From contig NZ_MAXC01000043.1 in assembly GCF_001693485.1 (NCBI RefSeq), positions 186,001-250,000 of the forward strand: 64,000 bases of DNA, in the 5' to 3' direction. Below are positions 18,618 through 26,395 of the stretch, piece after piece. The position numbers and the translations under genes were made by a program. The notes below the pieces were generated by a model. The model was not told where the DNA came from. It made no database searches and saw nothing but the letters and a program-made list of their open reading frames with translations. Numbering within the stretch: position 1 is the first letter of the stretch; the number at the start of each line of letters is the position of its first letter. This stretch comes from Bradyrhizobium sp. LMTR 3. GTDB lineage: Bacteria; Pseudomonadota; Alphaproteobacteria; Rhizobiales; Xanthobacteraceae.

Positions 18618-18732
18618 TTTCGGCTCCTGTAGTAATCTGTTGGCGCTAATATCTGCGCTTCCGGGGCCGTTCACAAACGACACTTTGTACCGTTTCGGAT
18701 GATATAAACTCATGTATTAGGGAGAATCGGGA

Positions 18733-19632
18733 ATGACCGGCAGACTGCCGTCGCTGAATGGCCTGCGCGCCTTCGAGGCAGCCGCCCGGCATCTGAGCTT
18801 CACGCAGGCCGCCTCCGAGCTGAACGTCACGCAGACCGCGATCAGCCACCAGATCAAGCGGCTGGAGGAAGAGCTCGGGGTTCGCCTCTTTGTCCGTCAG
18901 AACCGCTCGCTGACGCTGACGGCGGAAGCGCAGGACTACCTTCCCGGCATCCGCGCCGCTTTCAACGATCTCCGGCTCGCGACCGACCGCCTGCTGCGCA
19001 AAGACGACGACCATGTGCTGACGGTGTCGACGCTGGCCTCGCTGGCCGCCAAATGGCTGCTGCCGCGCCTCACGGCTTTTCAGGAAGCGCAACCGGGGAT
19101 CGACGTTCGCATCACGACCTCGATCAATCTCGTCGACTTCCAGCGCGACAAGGTCGATGCTGCGATCCGCTACGGCCGCGGCCAGTGGCCTGGCGTTCGC
19201 GCCGACTGGCTGATGGCGGACGAACTCTTTCCGGTGTGCAGTCCGGCACTGCTCAAGGGGAACAAGCCGCTGAAATGCCCCGAAGACCTCCGGGATCACG
19301 TGCTGCTGCACACCAGCAACGCAAATAGCGACGACTGGCGGCTGTGGCTGACGGCGGCCGGGCTGCCGGGCGATTTTTCCAAACAGCCGGGCGTGACCTT
19401 CGACATGATCTTCATGACGGTGCAGGCCGCGATCGACGGCCTCGGCGTTGCCATGGGCCGCACCGCCTATGTGCAGGAGGACATCGCCAAGGGACGCCTG
19501 GTCGTTCCCTTCAAGATGGCTTTCCCGGTCGATGCCGGATTCTATCTGGTCTCGCCGGCGGGTAGAGCCGATCCGCCAAAGCTCGCGGCCTTCCGGCAAT
19601 GGCTGCTCGCCTCCGTTCAGAACCGTTCCTGA
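18733..19632 (+). CDS. LysR family regulator, probable tricarballylate regulator
   Basis: A 299-residue LysR-type regulator of the GcvA-like branch. The winged helix-turn-helix is clear at 5-65 (LNGLRAFEAAARHLSFTQAA, then LNVTQTAISHQIKRLEEELG), followed by the co-inducer domain. It is followed 184 bases later, on the same strand, by tcuA and tcuB homologues, and tricarballylate genes are known to be controlled by a LysR protein (TcuR). A perfect palindrome at 19660-19680 is a plausible operator. Identity as TcuR is an inference from position. Confidence 0.85.
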   Translation: MTGRLPSLNGLRAFEAAARHLSFTQAASELNVTQTAISHQIKRLEEELGVRLFVRQNRSLTLTAEAQDYLPGIRAAFNDLRLATDRLLRKDDDHVLTVSTLASLAAKWLLPRLTAFQEAQPGIDVRITTSINLVDFQRDKVDAAIRYGRGQWPGVRADWLMADELFPVCSPALLKGNKPLKCPEDLRDHVLLHTSNANSDDWRLWLTAAGLPGDFSKQPGVTFDMIFMTVQAAIDGLGVAMGRTAYVQEDIAKGRLVVPFKMAFPVDAGFYLVSPAGRADPPKLAAFRQWLLASVQNRS

Positions 19633-19659
19633 GTGTGCTGATATTCCGCTTAGCCAGGT

Positions 19660-19680
19660 GCATGCGACATCGTCGCATGC
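19660..19680. promoter_or_regulatory. Perfect palindrome between the LysR gene and tcuA
   Basis: GCATGCGAC-ATC-GTCGCATGC is a perfect inverted repeat with nine-base arms and a three-base centre. It is 28 bases after the LysR stop codon and 136 bases before the tcuA ATG. There is no T run after it on the plus strand, so an operator for the LysR protein is more likely than a terminator. Confidence 0.5.
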
Positions 19681-19815
19681 GGCTATGCTGATTACTGATG
19701 CAGGCGCACGAGAGGCGTGACGCGGCCGCTGCATCAGGCTAGAAAATCGCGGGCGGATGGATTTGCCTGGCCGAGCGCCGGTTTGATTCCAGGCCAACAA
19801 CGACAACAAGAGCGC

Positions 19816-21216
19816 ATGGCCGATTTGACAGTTAAGTTCGATGTGCTGGTGATCGGCGGCGGCAACGCTGCTCTCTGCGCCGCCATCAGCGCCCGGCGCG
19901 CAGGCGCTTCCGTGCTGGTGCTGGAAGGCGCTCCGAAGTTCTATCGCGGCGGCAACACGCGCCACACCCGCAACATGCGCTGCGCGCACGATGCCGCGAC
20001 CGACATTCTCACCGGGCCGTACACGGAAGAGGAGTTCTGGGACGATCTGTTGCGGCTGACCGGCGGTCAGACCGACGAGGAACTGGCGAAATTCATGATC
20101 AGGGAGTCCAAGGACATTCTGAACTGGATCGTCGAACAGGGCGTGCGCTGGCAACCCTCGCTCGGCGGCACGCTGAGCCTCGGCCGCACCAACTCGTTCT
20201 TCCTCGGCGGCGGGCGGGCGATGCTGAACGCGCTCTATCTCACCGCGGAAAAACTCGGCGTCGAAATCGTCTACGATGCCGAGGTGATCGACCTCGATAT
20301 CGAACACGGCATGTTTCTTTCCGCGAAACTGAAGCAGCCGATCGACGGCACGAGCGAAATCCGCGCTTCCGCACTGGTCGCCGCCGCCGGCGGCTTTGAG
20401 GCCAATATCGAATGGCTGAAGGAATATTGGGGCGAGGCGGCGGATAATTTCCTGATCCGCGGCACGCCCTATAACCGCGGCTCGATCCTGAAAATGCTGC
20501 TCGACAAGGGCGTGCAGGACATCGGCGATCCCACCCAATGCCACGCGGTTGCGATCGACGCTCGCGCACCGAAATTCGACGGCGGCATCATCACCCGCCA
20601 CGACTCGGTCGTGTTCGGCATCGTCGTCAACAAGCACGCCCGGCGCTTCTACGACGAGGGCGAGGATATCTGGCCGAAGCGTTACGCGATCTGGGGGCGG
20701 CTGGTGGCCGCGCAACCGGACCAGATCGCCTACATCATCTTCGATGCCTCCGTTCGCAACAGTTTTATGCCGACGCTGTTTCCGCCGATCGAAGGCGGGA
20801 GTATTGCCGAGTTGGCCGCCAAGCTCGAACTCGATCCAGCGGCGCTGGAGAAAACCATCGCCGAATTCAACGCCGCGGTTAAGCCCGGCACGTTCGATCA
20901 CACCATTCTCGACGATTGCCGCACTGAAGGCATCACGCCGCCGAAGACGCATTGGGCGCGCCGGATCGAGACGCCGCCTTACCTCGCCTATCCGGTGCGG
21001 CCCGGCATCACCTTCACCTATCTCGGCACCCGCGTGAACAGGCAGGCGCGCATGGTGATGAAGGACGGCAAGCCTTCGGCCAACATGTTCGCGGCCGGCG
21101 AGATCATGGCCGGCAACGTACTCGGCAAGGGCTATGCGGCCGGCATCGGGATGACCATCGGCAGCGTGTTCGGTCGGGTCGCGGGACGGGAAGCGGCGAA
21201 GAATGCGCGGAACTAG
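19816..21216 (+). CDS. tcuA: FAD-dependent tricarballylate dehydrogenase TcuA
   Basis: A 466-residue flavoprotein of the succinate dehydrogenase/fumarate reductase FAD family, the same length as known TcuA. The FAD motif VLVIGGGNAALCAAISARRAG-like sequence is at about 10-29, and GGNTRHTRNMRCAH is typical of TcuA. TcuA oxidises tricarballylate to cis-aconitate, which enters the citric acid cycle. The ATG at 19816 has only a weak AAGAG site; the upstream extension is poor in family features. The electron acceptor protein TcuB is encoded two genes downstream, with an esterase gene between. No tricarballylate transporter (TcuC) is seen nearby. Confidence 0.88.
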   Translation: MADLTVKFDVLVIGGGNAALCAAISARRAGASVLVLEGAPKFYRGGNTRHTRNMRCAHDAATDILTGPYTEEEFWDDLLRLTGGQTDEELAKFMIRESKDILNWIVEQGVRWQPSLGGTLSLGRTNSFFLGGGRAMLNALYLTAEKLGVEIVYDAEVIDLDIEHGMFLSAKLKQPIDGTSEIRASALVAAAGGFEANIEWLKEYWGEAADNFLIRGTPYNRGSILKMLLDKGVQDIGDPTQCHAVAIDARAPKFDGGIITRHDSVVFGIVVNKHARRFYDEGEDIWPKRYAIWGRLVAAQPDQIAYIIFDASVRNSFMPTLFPPIEGGSIAELAAKLELDPAALEKTIAEFNAAVKPGTFDHTILDDCRTEGITPPKTHWARRIETPPYLAYPVRPGITFTYLGTRVNRQARMVMKDGKPSANMFAAGEIMAGNVLGKGYAAGIGMTIGSVFGRVAGREAAKNARN

Positions 21217-21286
21217 ATGCGCGCTCAGCCCACCTCGCCCCGCCCTTTGCGGGGAGAGGGAGAGAACAACGAAGGGAGGACTTGTG

Positions 21287-22315
21287 ATGCGGCTTGCGAT
21301 CACTACTGCTGCAGTCGTTCTGATGAACGCGACGCTGGCCCACGCCGCCGAGCCGATCGCGCTACGCGACATGGGTTCGTTCCATGTCGGCGGCCGGCTG
21401 GTCGAAATTTCCGGCAAGCCGGTGAAGGAAGTGACCTTCACCCCCGGCGGTGTGCCGGCAAAAGTCGATCCCAACGGCACCTATCAGGTCGAGCAGATGT
21501 ATGTGCAGTATTTTCTGCCCGCGAACGAAAAGGGCGCCTATCCACTTCTGATGTGGCATGGCGGCGGGCTCACCGGCGTCACCTATGAGACGACGCCCGA
21601 CGGGCGCGAGGGCTGGCTGAACTATTTTCTGCGCAAGGGCTGGGCCGTCTACAATTCGGACGCGGTCGAGCGCGGCCGCGCCGGCTGGGCGCAATATCCA
21701 GATATCTTCAAGAGCGAGCCGGTATTCCTCACGACCGCCAATCCGTTCGAGCGATTTCGGATCGGCGACGGCGCCGGCTCCTATGATCCGGATCCGGCGA
21801 AGCGAAAATTGCTGCCTGGCAATCAGTTTCCGAACGAGGGCTACGAGAATTTCGTCAAGCAGAATGTGCCGCGCTGGACCACCACGGATGATGCCATCAT
21901 CGCCGCCTATATCGCCGAGATCGACCGCGTCGGCCCTTCCATCATTCTGTTCCACAGCCAGGCCGGCAGTTTCGGCTTCAAGGTGGCGCAGGCGCGGCCC
22001 GACAAGGTCAAAGCGCTGATTGCGATCGAGCCGGCCGGCGTCGGCGATCCCGCCAAGGTCGACGTGCTGAAGAACATTCCGACGCTGATCGTCTATGGCG
22101 ACTATATCGAGAAGGATTCGCGCTGGCCGAAGATTCGCGCCAACGGCCTTGCGTTTGCGGACGCGATCAAGGCGGCGGGCGGCAGCGTCGATGTCGTCGA
22201 TCTGCCGCAAGCAGGCATCAAGGGCAATTCGCACATGGTGATGATGGACAAGAACAACGCCGAGGTCGCCGCCCTGATCCAGAAGTGGCTGGAGGGCAAG
22301 GGGTTGACGAAATAG
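21287..22315 (+). CDS. Secreted alpha/beta hydrolase, esterase 713-like
   Basis: A 342-residue exported hydrolase with a signal peptide (residues 1-20, cleavage near AHA-AE). The order of motifs (GSFHVGGRLV, QMYVQYFLP, MWHGGGLTG, TTPDGREGW, HSQAGSFGF, then GNSHMVMMDKNN) matches, as I remember it, the Alcaligenes esterase 713 whose structure is known (1QLW). Its unusual Ser-Glu-His triad would here be Ser224, Glu248 (IEPAG) and His316. The ATG at 21287 follows GGGAGG. It is inserted between tcuA and tcuB with tight spacing, which suggests it releases tricarballylate or a related acid from an ester in the periplasm. That role is inference. Confidence 0.8.
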   Translation: MRLAITTAAVVLMNATLAHAAEPIALRDMGSFHVGGRLVEISGKPVKEVTFTPGGVPAKVDPNGTYQVEQMYVQYFLPANEKGAYPLLMWHGGGLTGVTYETTPDGREGWLNYFLRKGWAVYNSDAVERGRAGWAQYPDIFKSEPVFLTTANPFERFRIGDGAGSYDPDPAKRKLLPGNQFPNEGYENFVKQNVPRWTTTDDAIIAAYIAEIDRVGPSIILFHSQAGSFGFKVAQARPDKVKALIAIEPAGVGDPAKVDVLKNIPTLIVYGDYIEKDSRWPKIRANGLAFADAIKAAGGSVDVVDLPQAGIKGNSHMVMMDKNNAEVAALIQKWLEGKGLTK

Positions 22316-22349
22316 CCGGGTTGGCCGCGGGAGCAGGAAGCAGCGCATC

Positions 22350-23465
22350 ATGCACGGAACGAAGATTCTGGAGGAGGCCGACCGCCTGATGACGGTCTGC
22401 AATTCCTGCCGCTATTGCGAGGGCCTCTGTGCGGTGTTTCCGGCGATGGAAATGCGCCGCGCCTTTTCCGACGGCGATCTCAATTATCTCGCCAATCTCT
22501 GCCACGCCTGCGGCGCCTGCTACACCGATTGCCAATTCTCGCCGCCGCATGAATTCAACGTCAATGTGCCGAGGACGCTCGCGGTAGCGCGCGCGGAATC
22601 TTATGCGGCCTATGCATGGCCACGCGCCTTCGCGGGCACGTTCGCGCGCAACGGACTTGTCATCAGTCTCGTTGCCGCGCTCAGCGTCGCCGCGTTCATT
22701 TTCGGCTTTGCTGCTTTACACGATCGCCAGGTGCTGTTTGGCATCCATACCGGGCCGGGCGCGTTCTACAAGCTGATGCCGCACAACGCGATGGCAGCCC
22801 TGTTCGGCGCGGCGTTCCTTTACGCGATCGCAGCGCTGGCGATGGGCGTGCGCGCCTTCTGGCGCGACATCGGCGAGCCCATCGGCATGAAGACCGATGC
22901 ACGCGCGCTGCTGCAGGCCATCCGCGACGCCGGCGAACTGCGCTATCTCGATGGCGGCGGCGTCGGCTGCTTCAACGAGGACGACCGCCCGACCGACCGC
23001 CGCCGGCTCTATCATCACCTCACCTTCTACGGTTTTGCGCTATGCTTTGCCTCGACCTGCGTCGCAACGCTCTATCACTATCTGCTGGCGCGCGAGGCGC
23101 CGTATCCGTGGTGGGATCTGCCGGTGGTTCTCGGCACGATCGGCGGCATCGGGCTGTTGATTGGGCCGATCGGTTTGCTCGCTGAACGATGGAAGCGCGA
23201 TTCCATCCTGGTCGATGAAGCGCGTTACGGCATGGATGTCGCGTTCATCGCGATGCTGTTCCTGACGAGTCTCACGGGCATGGCGCTGCTGATCTTGCGC
23301 GAGACGGCAGCGATGGGACCGCTGCTGGCGCTGCATCTCGGCGTGGTGTTTTCGCTGTTCGTCACCATGCCCTATGGCAAGTTCGTGCACGGCATTTATC
23401 GTTTCGCGGCGCTGGTGCGGTATGCGCGGGAGCGCAAGGCGATGGCGCAAGGGGCAGGCGAATAG
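22350..23465 (+). CDS. tcuB: Tricarballylate utilisation iron-sulfur membrane protein TcuB
   Basis: A 371-residue TcuB/CitB-type protein. Two 4Fe-4S ligand sets are at Cys17-20-23-27 (CNSCRYCEGLC) and Cys51-54-57-61 (CHACGACYTDC). They are followed by a membrane domain with about six helices and conserved histidines (RLYHHLTFYGF, LYHYLLAREAPYPWWDLP). TcuB reoxidises FADH2 of TcuA and hands electrons to the quinone pool. The gene starts 34 bases after the esterase stop, so the tcuA-esterase-tcuB order looks like one transcript. Confidence 0.9.
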   Translation: MHGTKILEEADRLMTVCNSCRYCEGLCAVFPAMEMRRAFSDGDLNYLANLCHACGACYTDCQFSPPHEFNVNVPRTLAVARAESYAAYAWPRAFAGTFARNGLVISLVAALSVAAFIFGFAALHDRQVLFGIHTGPGAFYKLMPHNAMAALFGAAFLYAIAALAMGVRAFWRDIGEPIGMKTDARALLQAIRDAGELRYLDGGGVGCFNEDDRPTDRRRLYHHLTFYGFALCFASTCVATLYHYLLAREAPYPWWDLPVVLGTIGGIGLLIGPIGLLAERWKRDSILVDEARYGMDVAFIAMLFLTSLTGMALLILRETAAMGPLLALHLGVVFSLFVTMPYGKFVHGIYRFAALVRYARERKAMAQGAGE

Positions 23466-23759
23466 CATTCTTCGGCATGGCGAGCGACGCGAAACAATCA
23501 TGGCGTCATGCATGGAGAAATCCCGATAATGATATCGGGGCTGATCTTTGTCGATGATGTCGCGGATGTGATCGCGCGCAATGCAAGTTGATCGGGCGGT
23601 TCCCGTCGATCATTTCTGCAGCTTTTTCCCAAGAACAACTTGAACCAAACGAGCTCCGCACTGTTTGCAGTGCAAGTTCACAAAGGCAACCCGGATGGAA
23701 CCGGGGGGCCGATTCCTGAGGAAGCGCTCTTTCGGGCGCCACCAACCGAGAGAGAGCTG

Positions 23760-25175
23760 ATGAGCAATCCATCGTCCGGCCAACGACATCCGGCAATCCT
23801 GAGAGTTTCCGCCATCGGCGTGGCCGGGCTTTTGTCGGCATTAATGGTTACGGCCGTGGCTCCGCCGATTACCGCCGATCAATCCGACCGCGCCGTTGTC
23901 AACGCGCCGGTGACGCTGCTGACCGCACCGATCGGCGGCGAGATCGACACGGTGACGGCGCTTCCCGGCCACGACGTTCGCGACGGCGACAGACTGGCGC
24001 AGATCAGCAATCCAAGGCTCGACCGCAGCACGCTGATCTCGTTGGAAGAAAAATCATCCGATGCGCGCCAGAAGCTCGACGCGACGCGGGCAAAGGGCGC
24101 ATCCGACCGCGCCTATGTTGCTTCCCTCGAGGCCGAACTCGCCAGCCAAACCGAGCAGCTCAAGATGCAGTTCCAGTCGCAGATCGAGGAGCTGCGCGCC
24201 CGCGTGTCGCAATCCAATGCCCAGAGCGGCGAAAAGAAGGTTTTGGTAGATCGGCAAAGCAACATGGTGACGCGCAATACGGCGAGTATGGACATGCTCA
24301 GACCGACCACGCAGCAATATGCCGCGGCCATGCACAATGCGGACGCGGAACGCGCCAAGCTCAATCAAAAGATTGCGCAGCTCAATGCCTTGAACGGGGG
24401 TATCTATGTCGGAGAGGAACTGGTTGTGCTCAACAATCTGGCGCAGAAGCGCCGGGACATCGATCTCGACGCCCAGCGCATGGAGATCGAGGAGCGGCAG
24501 CAATCTGCCGTCCTCGGCGACCTGGAGCGCCTGATCGACACCGAGCAGAAGCGGCTTGCGAGCCTGGAAGGAGCGGACGTCCTTTCCCGCGGCTCCGGCA
24601 AGGTGCTGACCATTGGCGCTGCGATGGGGCGTCACGTCAGCGCCGGCGATACCATCAGCTCCGTCGTCGATTGCGACAAACGCTTCGTGGTTGCCATTTT
24701 CTCGTACCGGCAAGGCCAGAACATGATGCCCGGCACCCGTGTCCGCATCGACGGAAGTACGTTCCGTACCGGAATCGTCAGCGCGGTGTTGCCGAAGACC
24801 AGCGACAAGGTCGATGAGCGCTTTGCCGTGCCGTTTCCGCAAACCGAACGGCGCGAGCTCTATGCGATCATTACGCCTGAAGGCGCGAACGAGGCTGACG
24901 CGCCGGTGCAGGAAACGCAGGCTTCGGATGCTGCGGCCTGCGCGGTCGGCCAGTGGGTCACCGTCACGCGCGACAACGGCGTGGTGCCGTCGATGTCGGT
25001 CACCTGGCGGCGGATCGGCAATCTCATGGCCTCGTGGGCGCATGATGACAACAGCGAGACCGCGCAAAGCCACCCGATCGATGCGGATACACGCCGTTCC
25101 GGCATGGCCCAGCCGGAGGCACCGAAGGCCGATGAAAATTGGTGGTCCCGCACCGGCACGCTCGTATCGCGATGA
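23760..25175 (+). CDS. HlyD-like membrane-fusion protein of a polysaccharide locus
   Basis: A 471-residue protein taken from the ATG at 23760 (AGAGAG upstream). One membrane helix near 15-35 is followed by a periplasmic lipoyl-like half (VNAPVTLLTAPIGGEIDTV), a long coiled coil (about 90-285, rich in Q, E, K, L), and the second beta-barrel half (GKVLTIGAAMGRHVSAGD, VVAIFSYRQGQNMMPGTRVR). This is the layout of HlyD, Alg44 and BgsB proteins. The next gene overlaps it by the ATGA motif. It probably links the glucan synthase downstream to polymer passage through the periplasm. The preceding 294 bases hold only a small hairpin near 23522-23539. Confidence 0.8.
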   Translation: MSNPSSGQRHPAILRVSAIGVAGLLSALMVTAVAPPITADQSDRAVVNAPVTLLTAPIGGEIDTVTALPGHDVRDGDRLAQISNPRLDRSTLISLEEKSSDARQKLDATRAKGASDRAYVASLEAELASQTEQLKMQFQSQIEELRARVSQSNAQSGEKKVLVDRQSNMVTRNTASMDMLRPTTQQYAAAMHNADAERAKLNQKIAQLNALNGGIYVGEELVVLNNLAQKRRDIDLDAQRMEIEERQQSAVLGDLERLIDTEQKRLASLEGADVLSRGSGKVLTIGAAMGRHVSAGDTISSVVDCDKRFVVAIFSYRQGQNMMPGTRVRIDGSTFRTGIVSAVLPKTSDKVDERFAVPFPQTERRELYAIITPEGANEADAPVQETQASDAAACAVGQWVTVTRDNGVVPSMSVTWRRIGNLMASWAHDDNSETAQSHPIDADTRRSGMAQPEAPKADENWWSRTGTLVSR

Positions 25176-26395
25176 AGCGCGCGATCGGAATGGCGTTGTG
25201 TGCAATGGTCCTGGGTTCGACGCCGGCTGCGAGCAAGCAGCCGGAAAAGGGCGGCCCGTTTTGCGCCGGGCTGAACAAGGCGGTGGCACCGCTGACCGGC
25301 GAGGCCGATGCCGTCTTCATCCGCAGTTATGAACCCGGCGCTGGCGAAGCAAACCTGCCGGCGGGCATTGCCACGACGGCGTTTGTCTATGACAACGCGC
25401 TCGCCGTCATTGCGCTGATCGCTTGCGGCAACGTGCCGGATGCCAAACCGATCGCTAACGCGTTGAGCCGGGCAGCCCGCAAGGACCGGACTTTTCACGA
25501 TCATCGGGTTCGCAACGCCTATCGTGCGGGCCCGGTTGGCAACGGAGCTCCGAATCTGCCGGGATGGTGGGACGAGCACGCCAGGATCTGGGCCGAGGAT
25601 GCGGCGCAGGACGGCACCTCGACCGGCAACGTTGCATGGGCGGCCTTGGCGCTGCTGACGCTGCACCAGGCGACGCACGATCGGCAGTATCTCGCCGACG
25701 CCAGAAGCCTGGTCGATTGGATCATCGCCACGACCGCCTGCGGCGATGGGTTCTGCGGTGGCGTTCATAGCTACGATCCGCAGCAGGTCAGGCTCACCTG
25801 GATGTCGACCGAGCACAATGCCGACGTCCACGCCGCCGCGAGCTGGCTGTTCCGCCTGACCGGCGAGCCAAAATACGCCGACGCGGCCGGGCAGGCCCGG
25901 CGGCTGCTCGATCGTAGCTTCCGCGGAAATCACTTTCTGCTCGGCACGAAGCCCGACGGCAGTCCTGCGGATGAAGGCCTGCTCGCGCTCGACGCTCAGC
26001 TTTGGCCATGGATGGCCGTGCCGGATGCGCCTGCGGCCTGGCGAAGCACGCTTGATTTCGCGCAAGCTCACCTGGCGGTTGACGGCGGCTTCGATTTCAA
26101 CGGCGACCGCGACGGCGTCTGGGTCGAGGGAACGGCGCAGGCGGCATTGGCCTACCGGATCAGCGGTGACACGCCGCAGAGCGATCGGCTGCTGGCCAAT
26201 TTGAAGGCCGATCAAACACGCTCCGGCCTGCTCAACGCCGCGCGCACCGCGCGACTGACGACGGGGTTGTCGATCGATCCCACCGGCACCGTGCCCGACT
26301 TCTTCTACTACCGCCGCCCGCACCTCGGCGCGACGGCGTGGGCGGCGCTGGCCGAAACGGGTTGGAATCCGTTCACCGGGGAAAAGATACGATGA
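25172..26395 (+). CDS. Secreted alpha-helical putative glycoside hydrolase
   Basis: A 407-residue exported protein (signal peptide about 1-20, cut near PAAS). The body is a chain of helical hairpins with recurring aromatic and acidic pairs, suggesting an (alpha/alpha)6 barrel as in glycosidase families. A conserved-looking acidic cluster is WMSTEHNADVHAAASW (210-225), with GWWDEHARIW at 131-140 and DGVWVEGTAQAALAY near the C-terminus. I recognise no named family, and catalytic residues are guesses. Start ATGA overlaps the HlyD-like gene stop and its own stop overlaps the next start, so the three genes are translationally coupled. It may trim or edit the polymer made by the synthase. Confidence 0.7.
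   Translation: MKRAIGMALCAMVLGSTPAASKQPEKGGPFCAGLNKAVAPLTGEADAVFIRSYEPGAGEANLPAGIATTAFVYDNALAVIALIACGNVPDAKPIANALSRAARKDRTFHDHRVRNAYRAGPVGNGAPNLPGWWDEHARIWAEDAAQDGTSTGNVAWAALALLTLHQATHDRQYLADARSLVDWIIATTACGDGFCGGVHSYDPQQVRLTWMSTEHNADVHAAASWLFRLTGEPKYADAAGQARRLLDRSFRGNHFLLGTKPDGSPADEGLLALDAQLWPWMAVPDAPAAWRSTLDFAQAHLAVDGGFDFNGDRDGVWVEGTAQAALAYRISGDTPQSDRLLANLKADQTRSGLLNAARTARLTTGLSIDPTGTVPDFFYYRRPHLGATAWAALAETGWNPFTGEKIR

Noticed and set aside
18646..21480. 944-residue open frame on the minus strand opposite the LysR and tcuA genes
   Set aside because: It is the antisense shadow of two clear genes in high-GC DNA; its translation is Arg/His/Gly-rich with no domain.
23522..23539. Hairpin CCCGAT...ATCGGG as terminator of tcuB
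   Set aside because: The stem is short and no T run follows; listed only as a minor structure in the gap.
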